From: Oreohelix idahoensis
Taxonomy: Eukaryota > Mollusca > Gastropoda > Stylommatophora > Oreohelicidae
Length of the DNA: 64,000 nucleotides
Reading direction: 5' to 3'
Assembly (NCBI GenBank): GCA_024509875.1
Contig: JAMPIV010004903.1
Span: forward strand, 322,001-386,000
The notes under the pieces were generated by a model. The model ran no database searches. It was given only the letters and a program-made list of their open reading frames with translations, and was not told the origin of the DNA. A program made the position numbers and the translations under genes. Shown here piece by piece: positions 20,560 to 31,661 of this stretch (position 1 is the stretch's first letter; each line of letters opens with the position of its first letter).

Positions 20560-21090
20560 AATGCATTTTTCTCAAAACTAACATTTTATTAACAAAAAAT
20601 GTTATTTTTTACAAACTATCTAATATATCAGTCTAAAATTTTACATGCATGTAGGACACATATATACCATTAAATTGACAGAGGCTTTTTTTAATATTTT
20701 GGTAATTTGCTTTGATATATTTTTTAAAATATTTTTTTTTCATTGTTTTTCATACAAATATAATGTATTTATTTTAAAAATCATTAAAAATAGAATTTTA
20801 AACTTATCAAAAAAAAGCCTCTGACAAATTGTTTTAATTGTCAGTCACAACATGTGTGTGCAATTTGGTAAAGTTTGGTCAATGGAAAACATAAGCTTTT
20901 AGCTCTCGAAAAGTGGTGAAAATCCAATATGGCGGATGTTTTTTTTTTGGTTACCATGTTAACCACATTTTTTAAAACAAAATAAATTGTAGAATTTGGT
21001 TCATGGACATACACAGTATCTATTGAGCACATAAAAAGTTTGAAAATATTATTAGAACAAAAGTTAGTTTTCACTGTAGTTCAGCCCCTT
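20560..21090. repeat. AT-rich segment with nested inverted repeats
   Basis: CAGAGGCTTTTTTT at 20679-20692 is the exact reverse complement of 20810-20823, and AAAACTAAC at 20575-20583 of 21063-21071. The nested arms suggest a palindromic MITE-like element, but no clear target duplication was found. Confidence 0.35.
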
Positions 21091-22159
21091 AAGTATCGTG
21101 AAAAACAAGTCCCATATTCTACGAGTCCGTGAGAAATTTACATGTAGAACTGTCGTAATAAGGATAGATCACTTCCTAGAAGTGAGCAGAAATCTAGAAG
21201 ACGAGAGTTTTTTTTTGTCGTGTAGTAAACTAATGTTATAACCAAGAGACTTTAGAATTCCAACCAGTACAGCCTGCAGTGGAAATGGTTCATGAGCTTA
21301 TGATTTTATGCACTGGTAACCCTGGAACGTGTGTACGGGTCACCTATATCGGACAATGTGCATGCTGATTTTATGACGTATTAGTGTTTGTACCAGCAAA
21401 CCGTGGTAATTGAACTGTTTCAAGAATTTCATGAAGTTGAAAATAGACGTTTCGAATTATTTATGAAACCAGAGTCCTGCACCAGTGCTTTTGGCTGAAC
21501 CAGTAAATTATTACTAAATAAAATGGTGACGTCCATGGATGTAGAACAAGACTGTCTCATTACAACAACCATTACCCAGTAGCCTTAATCCTAGAACCTG
21601 TGGTCAAGTGAATACACCACTACATCACGAGCTCACTACCTAGCCCTTCGAAGTTAACATCTAGAGCGGTAGCTTGTCCCACGAAGAGGCCTAATGTCTG
21701 TAAACAGCAGTAGAGCAAAGAAGACAGAATCATACAGTGCCATCCATCAACCACCAACCCATTGGCACCCCCACACTGTCACACAATCCAGCAAGCCTTC
21801 CCTTGCGTGTTACACATATAATGTTCAACAGCTGAATTCTCCACCATTGCATAATATGATAACCTGAGCTCTTAAAGTGATATCGCTGGTCACGGAGTTT
21901 CGTTATTACTTTATCTATTCTTACAGTCTGAAAACCTTTGGAAAAAGTTTGTCTTTACGTTGCATTTCGTTTCCCAAACTTGCAAGGTTATGCAAAGAGC
22001 ACTAGTATGACCACCAGGGTGTTTAAGTGTCTATCACGCTTGAATATCTTCTTATCATCTCACTATGACTGTCAAGTACGATCTCCGCTGTCTATTCTAA
22101 CAAGAGGTGCGTTTGTTAATTTTTCTGAAGTCACGAATCTTACGTACCTTGGAAATATT
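21091..22159. other. Unassigned sequence
   Basis: No gene recognised. Short open stretches end quickly; the frame that enters the LINE fragment at 22107-22159 is only read-through from flanking DNA. Confidence 0.4.
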
Positions 22160-23702
22160 TCAGAAAACGGGAAGGAAGTGGAAAGTGGAAGAAGCTGTTG
22201 ATGCTGCCCAAGAGTCACTCAAACTGAGGGAGGTAATCGGATACACACAAACGAATAGACGGGGATTTGGTCATGGAGACATCCGCTGGTGGTCCAAGGC
22301 ATCAAGCAGGGAGCGCAGAGACATGGTAGTTCAGGAGATACGAGAAGCTGAGAATGATAAGAGGTTGCAAAAAGCAGTGCAGCAGGTCCAACAAGGCCAA
22401 TGGACTACATGGGAAGGAGCCCCGCAGAGGTCCTTGACATGGAATGATATATGGCATATGGCACCTCTTAGGCTCAGCTTCGTTGTCAGATCACTGTATG
22501 ACCTGCTGCCATCGGCCACCAACCTTGTGAAATGGGGAAAGTCGGATGATGAGCAGTGCCCCCTGTGCCAGGGGAGGCAGACACTTGAACGCGTGCTCTC
22601 AGCGTGTAAGGTGTCATTAGGGCAAGGGCGATACACTTGGCGCCATAACAAAGTGCTAAATGAGCTTGCTGCGACAATAGATCTGGCAAGAATGAAGGCG
22701 AATAGCAAAGTCCGGCCAGACACCGCAAACACATACTTTCTGAGGGCAGGAAAGTCAGCACACCCCAAACCGAATAAACCTGGTAGCAGTTTACCATCTC
22801 TTCTTGATTGTGCAAATGATTGGGAGATGGCGGTAGACCTACCTGGACGAGGGGCATATCCAGAGAGTATCCGAAAATCGCGGAGACGGCCGGATATAGT
22901 GCTTCATTCTGCAGCAACGCTTCAGGTCATACTGATTGAACTGACCGTGCCATTTGAACCCAGATTAGATGAGCAACATTCGTTCAAAGCGGCCAAGTAT
23001 AGTGATCTGGCCGCGGATCTGAGACACGATGGGTTCACTGCAAGGGTCATGGCTGTTGAAGTGGGCGCAAGAGGGCTTGTGGCTGCATCAGTGTATGATC
23101 TATTGAAACTGTTGGGGCTGAGGGGACAGTCGAGAACAAGGGCCCTGAAGAGGCTTAGTGAAACTGCCGAAAAGGCATCAGGCTGGCTGTGGAACAACCG
23201 CAATGGGGAATGGAGATCGTAACAATAAACGCTGCGGTACAGAAAACACCAGGAATTTTTCTAACTCCACAATACGCTGAGGTTTGTGGTGGACTAGTGA
23301 ACGGGCTGCGACTCAGGGGTGACAAGCGGTGTATACTATAAGGGGTGTCAGTATCAAAAGTCCAGTGGGGAACGCGCAGTGGCGACTCGTTGACTTCGCG
23401 CTGGTGTCTCAGTGTGTGCGACGGAACGAACGGAATAATTTGTCTTCTCTTTGTTACTTTCACAATTGCCTCCACGGCTGGCGGAGTTGTGGAATTTAAA
23501 GTTGCTACCATAAGTGAAATGGGTTCATTTTCGATGCAAGACAACAGGAAGCTGAGACGCTTGGGAGTCATGACCCAAGTGGGCCCGCCCCCCTTAGAGT
23601 GTAAAGGAGTATATAGGGCCGAAACACTTGTCGGACGGGGGGACATCTTCTGATGATCAGATTGCTTCCTGTTGTATCGCTCTGTAAAGAGTTTCCTATC
23701 AT
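22160..23702 (+). pseudogene. 5'-truncated REL-endonuclease LINE, fragment 2
   Basis: Nearly identical to 26117-27464 plus 29731-29924 of the adjacent full copy. The open frame 22160-23222 covers the region after RT: zinc motif CPLCQGRQTLERVLSAC, in which the histidine of the CCHC finger is replaced by arginine, and the endonuclease with RRPDIVL, IELTVP and KAAKY. It has no RT, so it cannot move on its own. It ends at TTTCCTATCAT and abuts the 5' end of the next copy directly, a head-to-tail pair. Confidence 0.92.
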
Positions 23703-23847
23703 AGTTACATGGTCAAACCAGTGACAATCGGGAAAAGACCGATTGACTTCTGGAAAGACAGATGACACTGGGAAAGACTAGAAACCGGCTGACCGGGTTA
23801 GCACCCCGTAAGCTGTATTCAATTGCTATAGAACCCAAAAACGATAG

Positions 23848-24669
23848 ATGCCCCCAGGATTCACCGAAAGGGGGGAGAATGATGAATCCACAGGCGCCTC
23901 AATGGAATCGACCAGACCCGTTACACGGACTTCGAGCTCTGAACAACGGCTGGAGTTTCCATGTGCCTGTGGTAGGGAATTCTCTACTCAGAGAGGAATG
24001 AAAATCCACAGAACGAAAAAGGGGTGTGGGAGGTCATCAGGGGGAGATCAACAGCGCTCTGTCTCGACGGATAAGACGTTAGAAGAACGCAGCCAGGAGT
24101 CAATCCACAGTGCTGAGTACATTCAAGTTGATCTGCCTGATGATGATCTCACACACTTCTTGGACGGGAAGAGAGATGCAATCAAGTTTCCACCCGCCAG
24201 TGCAAAAGGGCTTTGGGAACAGCTGGACGAAGCCTTGGCAAAAGAGTTGGATAACAACCTGAAGCAGATAACTTTGGAGAAGAAGCTGGAAATCTTCGGC
24301 GACATAATATATCTGCACTGTCGCAAAGTGTTCGGAGTGAGGGAGGCAAGGGAAAGTAACCCACCACGAAAAAGCAGAAGACAAATTAAAATAGAAGAAA
24401 TCAGAAAACAGAAGAAGCATGCCCGAAAACTGTTCAAAAACGCAGTTGCCGCAGAGAAGGAAGGGTTACGACAGGTTTGGGAGCACCTGAAAGGCCAACA
24501 TAATGCCCTTTGTAGAGCAGAAAGGTTGTGCAGGAAGAAAAGGAAGACTCGAATGGATAGGGAAAGATTCTTCAGGGAGCCCTTCAAGTTTGCCAAAGAA
24601 CTGTTTGAGCAGCCACGGTCGGGTACGCTAAACATCAGGAAAGAAGACCTGGAAGAACCCTTGGAATGA
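23848..24669 (+). CDS. LINE N-terminal frame: zinc finger and basic region
   Basis: 273 codons. An early segment holds a C2HC-type finger (CACGREFSTQRGMKIHRTKK..C, residues about 42-64), which in this group helps target-DNA binding. A basic linker follows with KSRRQIKIEEIRKQKKHAR, and the end (PFKFAKELFEQPRSGTLNI) is the segment that usually leads straight into the RT. The stop TGA at 24667-24669 overlaps the ATG of the next frame (ATGA). In related elements I know of this region and the RT are one ORF, so a 1-base frameshift is the simplest reading, with termination-reinitiation as the alternative. Confidence 0.8.
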   Translation: MPPGFTERGENDESTGASMESTRPVTRTSSSEQRLEFPCACGREFSTQRGMKIHRTKKGCGRSSGGDQQRSVSTDKTLEERSQESIHSAEYIQVDLPDDDLTHFLDGKRDAIKFPPASAKGLWEQLDEALAKELDNNLKQITLEKKLEIFGDIIYLHCRKVFGVREARESNPPRKSRRQIKIEEIRKQKKHARKLFKNAVAAEKEGLRQVWEHLKGQHNALCRAERLCRKKRKTRMDRERFFREPFKFAKELFEQPRSGTLNIRKEDLEEPLE

Positions 24670-27179
24670 CATATTCAGATGGTCGCAAAGATGAGCCGCT
24701 CAGCAGCATGGCAGGCCTTAAATGGCCGAGTAAGCCAGGAGCTGAATTTAACACCAAGCCCCCAACGGTGCAAGAGGTAGAAAGCATTGTCCAGAAAGCT
24801 CGATGCAAGTCAGCTCCAGGTCCTAATGGTGTTCCATATGTGGTGTATAAGAGATGCCCTGAGGTGCTCAAACGACTGCTTCGTTTACTGAAGAGTGCGT
24901 GGAAAACCCAGCTTGTAAGCAAGGAATGGAGAAAGGCGAACGGAGTCTACATCCCGAAGGAGCAAAATTCCACAGACATCAGTCAGTTCAGGCCAATCTC
25001 ACTACTCAATGTGGAAGGGAAGATATTCTTCTCAGTGATGGCGAAAAGACTCACTACATACCTCCTGGCAAATGGGTACATTGACACTACCATTCAGAAA
25101 GGAGGTATCCCAGGTACACCAGGATGTCTAGAGCATGCCACAATGATATGGGAAGCAATCCAAAAGGCAAAGTCTGACAGAACAAACCTCCATGTAATCT
25201 GGTTGGATTTAGCGAATGCTTATGGATCCGTTCCACACCAGATGTTGTGGCAGGCCCTAGAAATGTATCATGTTCCACAAGAGATTGCAGCAATGCTGAA
25301 GCTGTATTTCGCAGGGTTTGCTGTCAGATTTTCAACCAGAGAGTACACAACGAAGTGGATTGGCCTTGAAGTTGGAATTGCGATGGGATGTACCATCTCT
25401 CCGATACTATTCGTGATGGCTATGCAGGTAATCCTCAATGCGGCTGAAGGAATGGCTATAGGTCCAAAGCTCGGTGGAATGTGTCTCATGCCACCGCTCA
25501 AAGCATTCATGGATGACACAACAATTCTGACATCAGATGAACATCAGGCCCGGAGGATGTTAGCACGCCTGGATGAACTAGTCAGCTGGTGCAGAATGAG
25601 CTTCAAACCCAAGAAGTCGAGAAGCCTATCAGTCAGGAAAGGGAAGATAGCAGAGGTCATATTCACGGTTTCCAACCAAAGAATCCTTACTGTCATCGAG
25701 GAACCTGTTAAAAGTCTTGGCAGGGTGTACGATGCCTCATTAAAAGACTCAAAGGCAGTACAACAGACAATAGAAATGGCAGACAGAGGGCTACAGATCA
25801 TAGACCAAAGCAGACTCCTGGGGAAGTTCAAACTGTGGTGCCTCCAGTTCATGTTGATACCAAAGTTGCTGTGGCCACTGCTTATATATGAAATAAGCAC
25901 AAGTACAGTGGAAGCCATAGAGCAGAAGGTCAACAAGTTCATGAGAAAATGGCTAGGAGTACCACCAGGTCTGTCAGATGTAGCACTGTACTGCAAAAAG
26001 TCAAAACTTCTGCTTCCTTTCAAGTCAGTTGTTGAAGAGTACAAAGTTGGAAAGGCAAGGCTTGCAATGATGCTACGCGAGTCAGCTGATGACGTGGTTA
26101 AGTCCATTCAGCCCACACTGAAAACGGGAAGGAAGTGGAAAGTGGAAGAAGCTGTTGATGCTGCCCAAGAGTCACTCAAACTGAGGGAGGTAATCGGATA
26201 CACACAAACGAATAGACGGGGATTTGGTCATGGAGACATCCGCTGGTGGTCCAAGGCATCAAGCAGGGAGCGCAGAGACATGGTAGTTCAGGAGATACGA
26301 GAAGCTGAGAATGATAAGAGGTTGCAAAAAGCAGTGCAGCAGGTCCAACAAGGCCAATGGACTACATGGGAAGGAGCCCTGCAGAGGTCTTTGACATGGA
26401 ATGATATATGGCATATGGCACCTCTTAGGCTCAGCTTCGTTGTCAGATCACTGTATGACCTGCTGCCATCGGCCACCAACCTTGTGAAATGGGGAAAGTC
26501 GGATGATGAGCAGTGCCCCCAGTGCCAGGGGAGGCAGACACTTGAACACGTGCTCTCAGCGTGTAAGGTGTCATTAGGGCAAGGGCGATACACTTGGCGC
26601 CATAACAAAGTGCTAAATGAGCTTGCTGCGACAATAGATCTGACAAGAATGAAGGCGAATAGCAAAGTCCGGCCAGACACCGCAAACACATACTTTCTGA
26701 GGGCAGGAAAGTCAGCACACCCCAAACCGAATAAACCTGATAGCAGTTTACCATCTCTTCTTGATTGTGCAAATGATTGGGAGATGGCGGTAGATCTACC
26801 TGGACGAGGGGCATATCCAGAGAGTATCCGAAAATCGCGGAGACGGCCGGATATAGTGCTTCATTCTGCAGCAACGCTTCAGGTCATACTGATTGAACTG
26901 ACCGTGCCATTTGAACCCAGATTAGATGAGCAACATTCGTTCAAAGCGGCCAAGTATAGTGATCTGGCCGCGGATCTGAGACACGATGGGTTCACTGCAA
27001 GGGTCATGGCTGTTGAAGTGGGCGCAAGAGGGCTTGTGGCTGCATCAGTGTATGATCTATTGAAACTGTTGGGGCTGAGGGGACAGTCGAGAACAAGGGC
27101 CCTGAAGAGGCTTAGTGAAACTGCCGAAAAGGCATCAGGCTGGCTGTGGAACAACCGCAATGGGGAATGGAGATCGTAA
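24666..27179 (+). CDS. LINE reverse transcriptase and REL endonuclease
   Basis: 837 codons. RT starts near residue 45 (SAPGPNGVPY at about 54-63), with WLDLANAYGSVPH (about 179) and the catalytic FMDD (about 280). The thumb region is followed by the CCHC finger CPQCQGRQTLEHVLSAC (about 616-632) and the endonuclease: RRPDIVL (about 726), IELTVPFE (about 742) and KAAKYSDL (about 759), the PD..E..K-type arrangement of restriction-like endonucleases. The protein nicks a target site and primes reverse transcription from it. All main catalytic residues are present and the frame is open throughout, so this protein may still be active if translated. Confidence 0.93.
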   Translation: MTYSDGRKDEPLSSMAGLKWPSKPGAEFNTKPPTVQEVESIVQKARCKSAPGPNGVPYVVYKRCPEVLKRLLRLLKSAWKTQLVSKEWRKANGVYIPKEQNSTDISQFRPISLLNVEGKIFFSVMAKRLTTYLLANGYIDTTIQKGGIPGTPGCLEHATMIWEAIQKAKSDRTNLHVIWLDLANAYGSVPHQMLWQALEMYHVPQEIAAMLKLYFAGFAVRFSTREYTTKWIGLEVGIAMGCTISPILFVMAMQVILNAAEGMAIGPKLGGMCLMPPLKAFMDDTTILTSDEHQARRMLARLDELVSWCRMSFKPKKSRSLSVRKGKIAEVIFTVSNQRILTVIEEPVKSLGRVYDASLKDSKAVQQTIEMADRGLQIIDQSRLLGKFKLWCLQFMLIPKLLWPLLIYEISTSTVEAIEQKVNKFMRKWLGVPPGLSDVALYCKKSKLLLPFKSVVEEYKVGKARLAMMLRESADDVVKSIQPTLKTGRKWKVEEAVDAAQESLKLREVIGYTQTNRRGFGHGDIRWWSKASSRERRDMVVQEIREAENDKRLQKAVQQVQQGQWTTWEGALQRSLTWNDIWHMAPLRLSFVVRSLYDLLPSATNLVKWGKSDDEQCPQCQGRQTLEHVLSACKVSLGQGRYTWRHNKVLNELAATIDLTRMKANSKVRPDTANTYFLRAGKSAHPKPNKPDSSLPSLLDCANDWEMAVDLPGRGAYPESIRKSRRRPDIVLHSAATLQVILIELTVPFEPRLDEQHSFKAAKYSDLAADLRHDGFTARVMAVEVGARGLVAASVYDLLKLLGLRGQSRTRALKRLSETAEKASGWLWNNRNGEWRS

Positions 27180-27465
27180 CAATAAACGCTGCGGTACAGA
27201 AAACACCAAGAATTTTTCTAAGTCCACAATACGCTGAGGTTTGTGGTGGACTAGTGAACGGGCTGCGACTCAGGGGTGACAAGCGGTGTATACTATAAGG
27301 GGTGTCAGTATCAAAAGTCCAGTGGGGAACGCGCAGTGGCGACTCGTTGACTTCGCGCTGGTGTCTCAGTGTGTGCGACGGAACGAACGGAATAATTTGT
27401 CTTCTCTTTGTTACTTTCACAATTGCCTCCACGGCTGGCGGAGTTGTGGAATTTGAAGTTGCTAC
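27180..27465 (+). other. LINE 3' UTR, left part
   Basis: Shares its sequence with 23223-23507 of fragment 2. It continues after the solo LTR at 29731-29924. The last five bases, GCTAC, are the target site duplicated by the LTR element. Confidence 0.85.
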
Positions 27466-29725
27466 TGTAGTGAAATTGACAGAGATACAACGGTAAAATA
27501 CCTCCAAAGATAACATGTAAGGATAAAAACATAATGCGTAGGCTGCTGATAGTACATGATCGCCCAGACCGCGGGTCATCACCCTCCATAAAAATTGACT
27601 TGCTAGACAGGAGGGGAACGGCGGATAAAAAGAAAAAAAATATGACTGGAAAGATTGCGTGAGACTAGAAAGGCTAAGGAGACGCAATTGGGGGGGAAAC
27701 GGAGAAAAGTCACGTTTCCCAAGTTGACATAAAGTAAGGAACTCGACAGAAGGGACCTTGGATATGTTACGCCACAGTCATTTATTGGTCACTTTTGCGA
27801 TACCAAGCCTTTGATTTGAATTCAGCGGCAGAACGCGGATGTTTGGAATATTACAAAAATTAAAAAGTAACTTTTTCGTAATATTAATGTTAGGAATATA
27901 AAAATTAGCTGGCCGGATGGCCCATTCTGAGCAGTGAACTAATATGTTCTTAATTTTACAGACGGATAGATAATATTGAAGATAATGACAAAAGACAGTG
28001 TTGTTCACATCAACGACAGACTGTATGGAATAAAAAGTGTCGCTATTTGCACAAAAAAACACGACCTCGAGACGCAGGTGTTCAAATCTACTTAGTAGGG
28101 AAGCGAAGGGACATTGGTGGGAGCTGTGTCTAAATATAACTTTTAACGACAAAATTTTGGAGGGGAGAGAAAGGTTGGTTCAAAAATCAAGTACGTTTTG
28201 AAAAAAACAAGTAGAGACGGACAGACTAACAGATAAACATCCATACTTGACTGAAGCATGACTGAAATGACTTTAGGGTAGGAAATTTGAATTTGAAATA
28301 AACCTAGGCAGTGATTGGCCACAGACAATCATTTTATCGGCGCTCAGACGCGCAAGTGGGGCCATTCCTCAATAGTTGTTCGATGATAGACACAGTATTT
28401 TAAAGTGTGGTGATTTCCAAATGAAAGAAAGTGAAATAAGTTCAGGGACGCCATACTATAGCCAGCAGCTCAGCTGAGTTTTGCTAGCATTTCTGTGTTC
28501 TTTATTCATAATCTGGTAAGATTGAAATTATTTCTTTGTATATTTTGAATATTGTTTAATGTTCGAGTGATTTGATACTGCCATATCGAAATCTAGCCTT
28601 ACAAACAAGTAGGGATTTGCTCTAGACCCCCCGCCCAAGTCAGGGTCTAGGGACCAACAATATACATAAACTCCAACAAGGGTTAGGAAAGACAGATCAA
28701 GTGTTGAGAATAATGAAACATATTACCTATCCACTTTTAGGGAAGGAAACTAATAAATATTTTTCAGAATCTATAGTCTGGGAGGACCTATCTGATGTAA
28801 AACCACCATGGTAAATGTGCTGTTTGGTCAGAGAGATCTGACCTGTCTGTATGATGTGGTTGTTGTGTCCGTGTTGTGTCCAGACGTGGGTAGAGAATAG
28901 AATTTTGACACATAGCCAATACTTTGATTGCAGAGCTGTGAGTTTCAGCTGTCAACAAGGCGGTGTCCATTCAGTTGGTGATTTTACTCGAGTGTATCTG
29001 TGCAGTACGTTGTGACAGAGACCACTATTATTGCCCGCCAGCACGGAGAGGTGGGACCACCAGATTTCAGCACCAGAGCTACATATGCAAGATGAGTGAG
29101 CCTCTGGTCTGCTGGAAGTTCACCAACGCCTTTTAGTTACTAATACCCCATAAAATTCCTGCAATTTACTGGACACTGTGTAGTCAATATAGACAGGTGT
29201 GATGAGGCCACCCCAACAGCACAAGCATTAACTATCCTCCCAAGTAGATGACTACTAGAACATTTTAATAAAACTAACTAGTCTTGTACTTATATATGTA
29301 CACTCTTGCATTTATTATGTAACATTCCATGCATTTCTTTCATAATTTTAAATCCTTTTTTTAACAAAAAGTTCTGGTCAACATAAAAACTTGATCCAGA
29401 ACAAATAAATGTAATATAATTCTATCAAAAATTTTACACACGTGAGTTAGTTCAGTGTATTTTAACATTTGTTAATATTATTAGTCTGCTTAAATATCTG
29501 TGGGTGTATCTATAATTATCACACCACATTACATATCATTACCCTAGACATTTTACATAGATACATTCATTAAGAAAAAATTGAGTGTGAGGTCGTAGTG
29601 GTAGCAAGAAAGGCCTTCTGACAATACACAACTACATTTTATCTCAGGAGCCTTCACAGCTGGCCTCATACATTACATTTAGTAATATCACCATCATACA
29701 ATACCATCAAACCCACTACATTACA
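27466..29725 (+). repeat. Solo LTR of a Gmr1-like element inserted in the LINE 3' UTR
   Basis: A 2260-bp relative of the copy B LTR, clearly diverged. It begins TGTAGTGAAATTG and ends CACTACATTACA. GCTAC flanks it on both sides (27461-27465, 29726-29730), and the LINE 3' UTR continues across it when compared with fragment 2. No internal gag or pol is present, so it is a solo LTR left by recombination between two LTRs. The end is five bases longer (TTACA) than expected from copy B. Confidence 0.93.
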
Positions 29726-29924
29726 GCTACCATAAGTGAAATAGGTTCATTTTCGATGCAAGACAACAGGAAGCTGAGACGCTTGGGAGTTATGACCCAA
29801 GTGGGCCCGCCCCCATTAGAGTGTAAAGGAGTATATAGGGCCGAAACACTGGTCGGACGGGGGGACATCTTCTGATGATCAGATTGCTTCCTGTTGTATC
29901 GCTCTGTAAAGAGTTTCCTATCAT

Positions 29925-30299
29925 CACCAAGAAACATTGCAGCGTTATTTCTAATTCATTTGAGTTATAATTTGGAAACCACAGACGTAATAACCATGTT
30001 AATCGTGCATGGAGCATTACCTCAGCGGCAGTTCACGTCGTGGGCTGCATGAATAGTCAGCTCTCTGCTTCTGAACCCTTCCTTTATGCATCTCCCGTCT
30101 ACGCCTTATAATCACCTGTAACGTGACTTGTTTACAGGAACTTGCTTAAGGGGAAAACTACTCTTGCCCGTCACCTCATTTATTGCTTTCCCCAGTTGTG
30201 CCAGGAGCAGCTAACTCGGGACTGTTCTTTAAATAAACCAGGTTATTTCTCTTAGACAATGTATTCACTGTTACACCAATGACAAGAACCAGACAAGTG
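29925..30299. other. Unassigned sequence
   Basis: No gene or repeat recognised between the LINE terminus and the next LINE relic. Confidence 0.4.
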
Positions 30300-30512
30300 C
30301 TAGTGGAACAAGAGATGAGAAGACGCTGACGATGGACTGGACACACATTGAGGAAACCATTTGATAGGATTACAAGGCAATCCTTGTTCTAGAATCGCTA
30401 GGGAAAGAAAAGTAGAGACGGAAGAACTCACGGAGAAGAGAACTGGAGGCATATATCAAGAGGCTGAAGAAGATATGTAATGAACCGAAGATGATGATGT
30501 CACGGGACAGGA
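30300..30512 (+). pseudogene. 3' relic of an AP-endonuclease-type LINE
   Basis: Read across frames, the segment gives RRRRWTW, then a piece resembling ...KPFDRITRQSL, then GK and a block resembling RTHGEENWRHI. This is the order of the C-terminal tail of many animal LINE ORF2 proteins (R-R-W-x-W-x-GH, then a GKR..GRP-type block and a tryptophan). Several frameshifts. Call based on remembered motif order only. Confidence 0.45.
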
Positions 30513-30537
30513 AGACGAGGCAAACGACTGTTGAAGG

Positions 30538-30967
30538 CAGGGCTGGATTAACCATTAAGCGAAATAAGCACGTGCTTAGGTTACCAAGGGAAGGGGGGCA
30601 CCACAGAATTTCCCCTCTAGCTATCATGCCCTTACCTCTCATCTCTTTCACTGTCACAGTCGACTTTAGTCGATTTTTTTTTTGTAATTTTCAACATCTG
30701 CAGTGTTCGACGTTAATCCCAATTGTTAAAAAAAAAAAAAAAAAAAAGTTTCCTTTGGTATGGTGAGCGACTGAACGTGTCAGACATAGACCTAGAGTTC
30801 AGTGTGTTCGCCTGTCTTACTACGTTTTTCTGCATGAATTTTAGTGGAGTCTGGGCAGGAAGGAAATTAAATTTTCAGTCTCTTCAGCATTTATTGAGTC
30901 TTAATGTCTTGTGAGTTAAGCAATGGAAACGTCGGGGTGGGGGGGGGGGGGGGGGGGGGGGGGGGGA

Positions 30968-31024
<57 letters not shown>

Positions 31025-31160
31025 GGGGGGAGTAAGGGGAGATTGCCAGGGCATGTGGGGGGGTAAGTAGGAGGGGGGGGGGGGGGGGGAATGGGCGGAG
31101 AAGAAGGGCACTATTGGGGGGTCGCTGCTTAGCGCATCAGTTGGCCTTAATCCGGCCCTG
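30538..31160. mobile_element. hAT-like MITE containing an extreme poly-G tract
   Basis: Termini CAGGGCTGGATTAACC (30538-30553) and GGCCTTAATCCGGCCCTG (31143-31160; reverse complement CAGGGCCGGATTAAGG) form a clear inverted repeat. 8-bp flanks GTTGAAGG (30530-30537) and GTTGAAGA (31161-31168) match at seven positions. There is no transposase. The interior holds a 19-A run (30729-30747) and the long G tract. Confidence 0.8.
30936..31089 (+). repeat. Poly-G tract with few interruptions
   Basis: Almost pure G from 30936 to 31031 (interruptions T, AGGA-type and T), with a second G run at 31072-31089. It would form G-quadruplexes on the plus strand and is hard to sequence, so its exact length is uncertain. 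The proline-rich minus-strand frame is only its translation. Confidence 0.9.
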
Positions 31161-31168
31161 GTTGAAGA

Positions 31169-31653
31169 TCAATGCTTCTTGGTGAACGAACGAACAAACT
31201 TTATTTTCGAAGGGTTCAGAATTGGGCGCGCAGGCCCGTCTAACATTCTGCCCTTGAAGGATGATGATGATATGATCTTTGGTAACAACGGTCCATTTCT
31301 TATATCAAGAATCTTTTTCTTCATTTACTTTTTATTCTTCTTCTTGTTCTTCATCTTCTTCTTCAAGTACCGTGCCAGTATGAGTAGATGACCGTCTTTC
31401 TCCATAACGTCCTGTCGCAGGTGTTGCCTATCAGTTCTGTTGGTGATTTCGTTCCATGCCACGATGCCAGACTATCCGTGTTACATCTTTCTTTGTCGCC
31501 CAATACCTCTTGTTTTTAAATCTTTCCTGTGTTCTTGATATATTCCAGATTGTTTCATGTCAGAGAACACGCGCTACGAAAGTTGATTGCCTCAGTATAA
31601 TATGAATAATGAGCTTCCTGTCAGCAAAGCCGTCTTTCTGAATATCCACGTGG
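31169..31653. other. Unassigned sequence with a TTC-rich tract
   Basis: No gene recognised. A CT/TTC-rich run lies at about 31306-31363. Confidence 0.4.
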
Positions 31654-31661
31654 CTTTGTAG

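Larger units (their letters stand above)
23703..29924 (+). mobile_element. Near full-length REL-endonuclease LINE (R2/Hero/Dong-like), split by a solo LTR
   Basis: A non-LTR retrotransposon with an N-terminal zinc finger, RT, a CCHC finger and a C-terminal restriction-enzyme-like endonuclease, then a 3' UTR ending TTTCCTATCAT without poly-A. The 5' end is taken as the base after fragment 2. The element is interrupted at 27466-29725 by an LTR whose GCTAC duplication shows it inserted later. The coding region is in two overlapping frames. The exact clade (R2, Hero, R4/Dong) cannot be settled by eye. Confidence 0.85.

Noticed and set aside
22331..22917. Minus-strand ORFs repeated at 26288-26874
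   Set aside because: They are antisense shadows of the LINE endonuclease region.
30884..31111. Proline-rich minus-strand ORF
   Set aside because: It is the translation of the poly-G tract.
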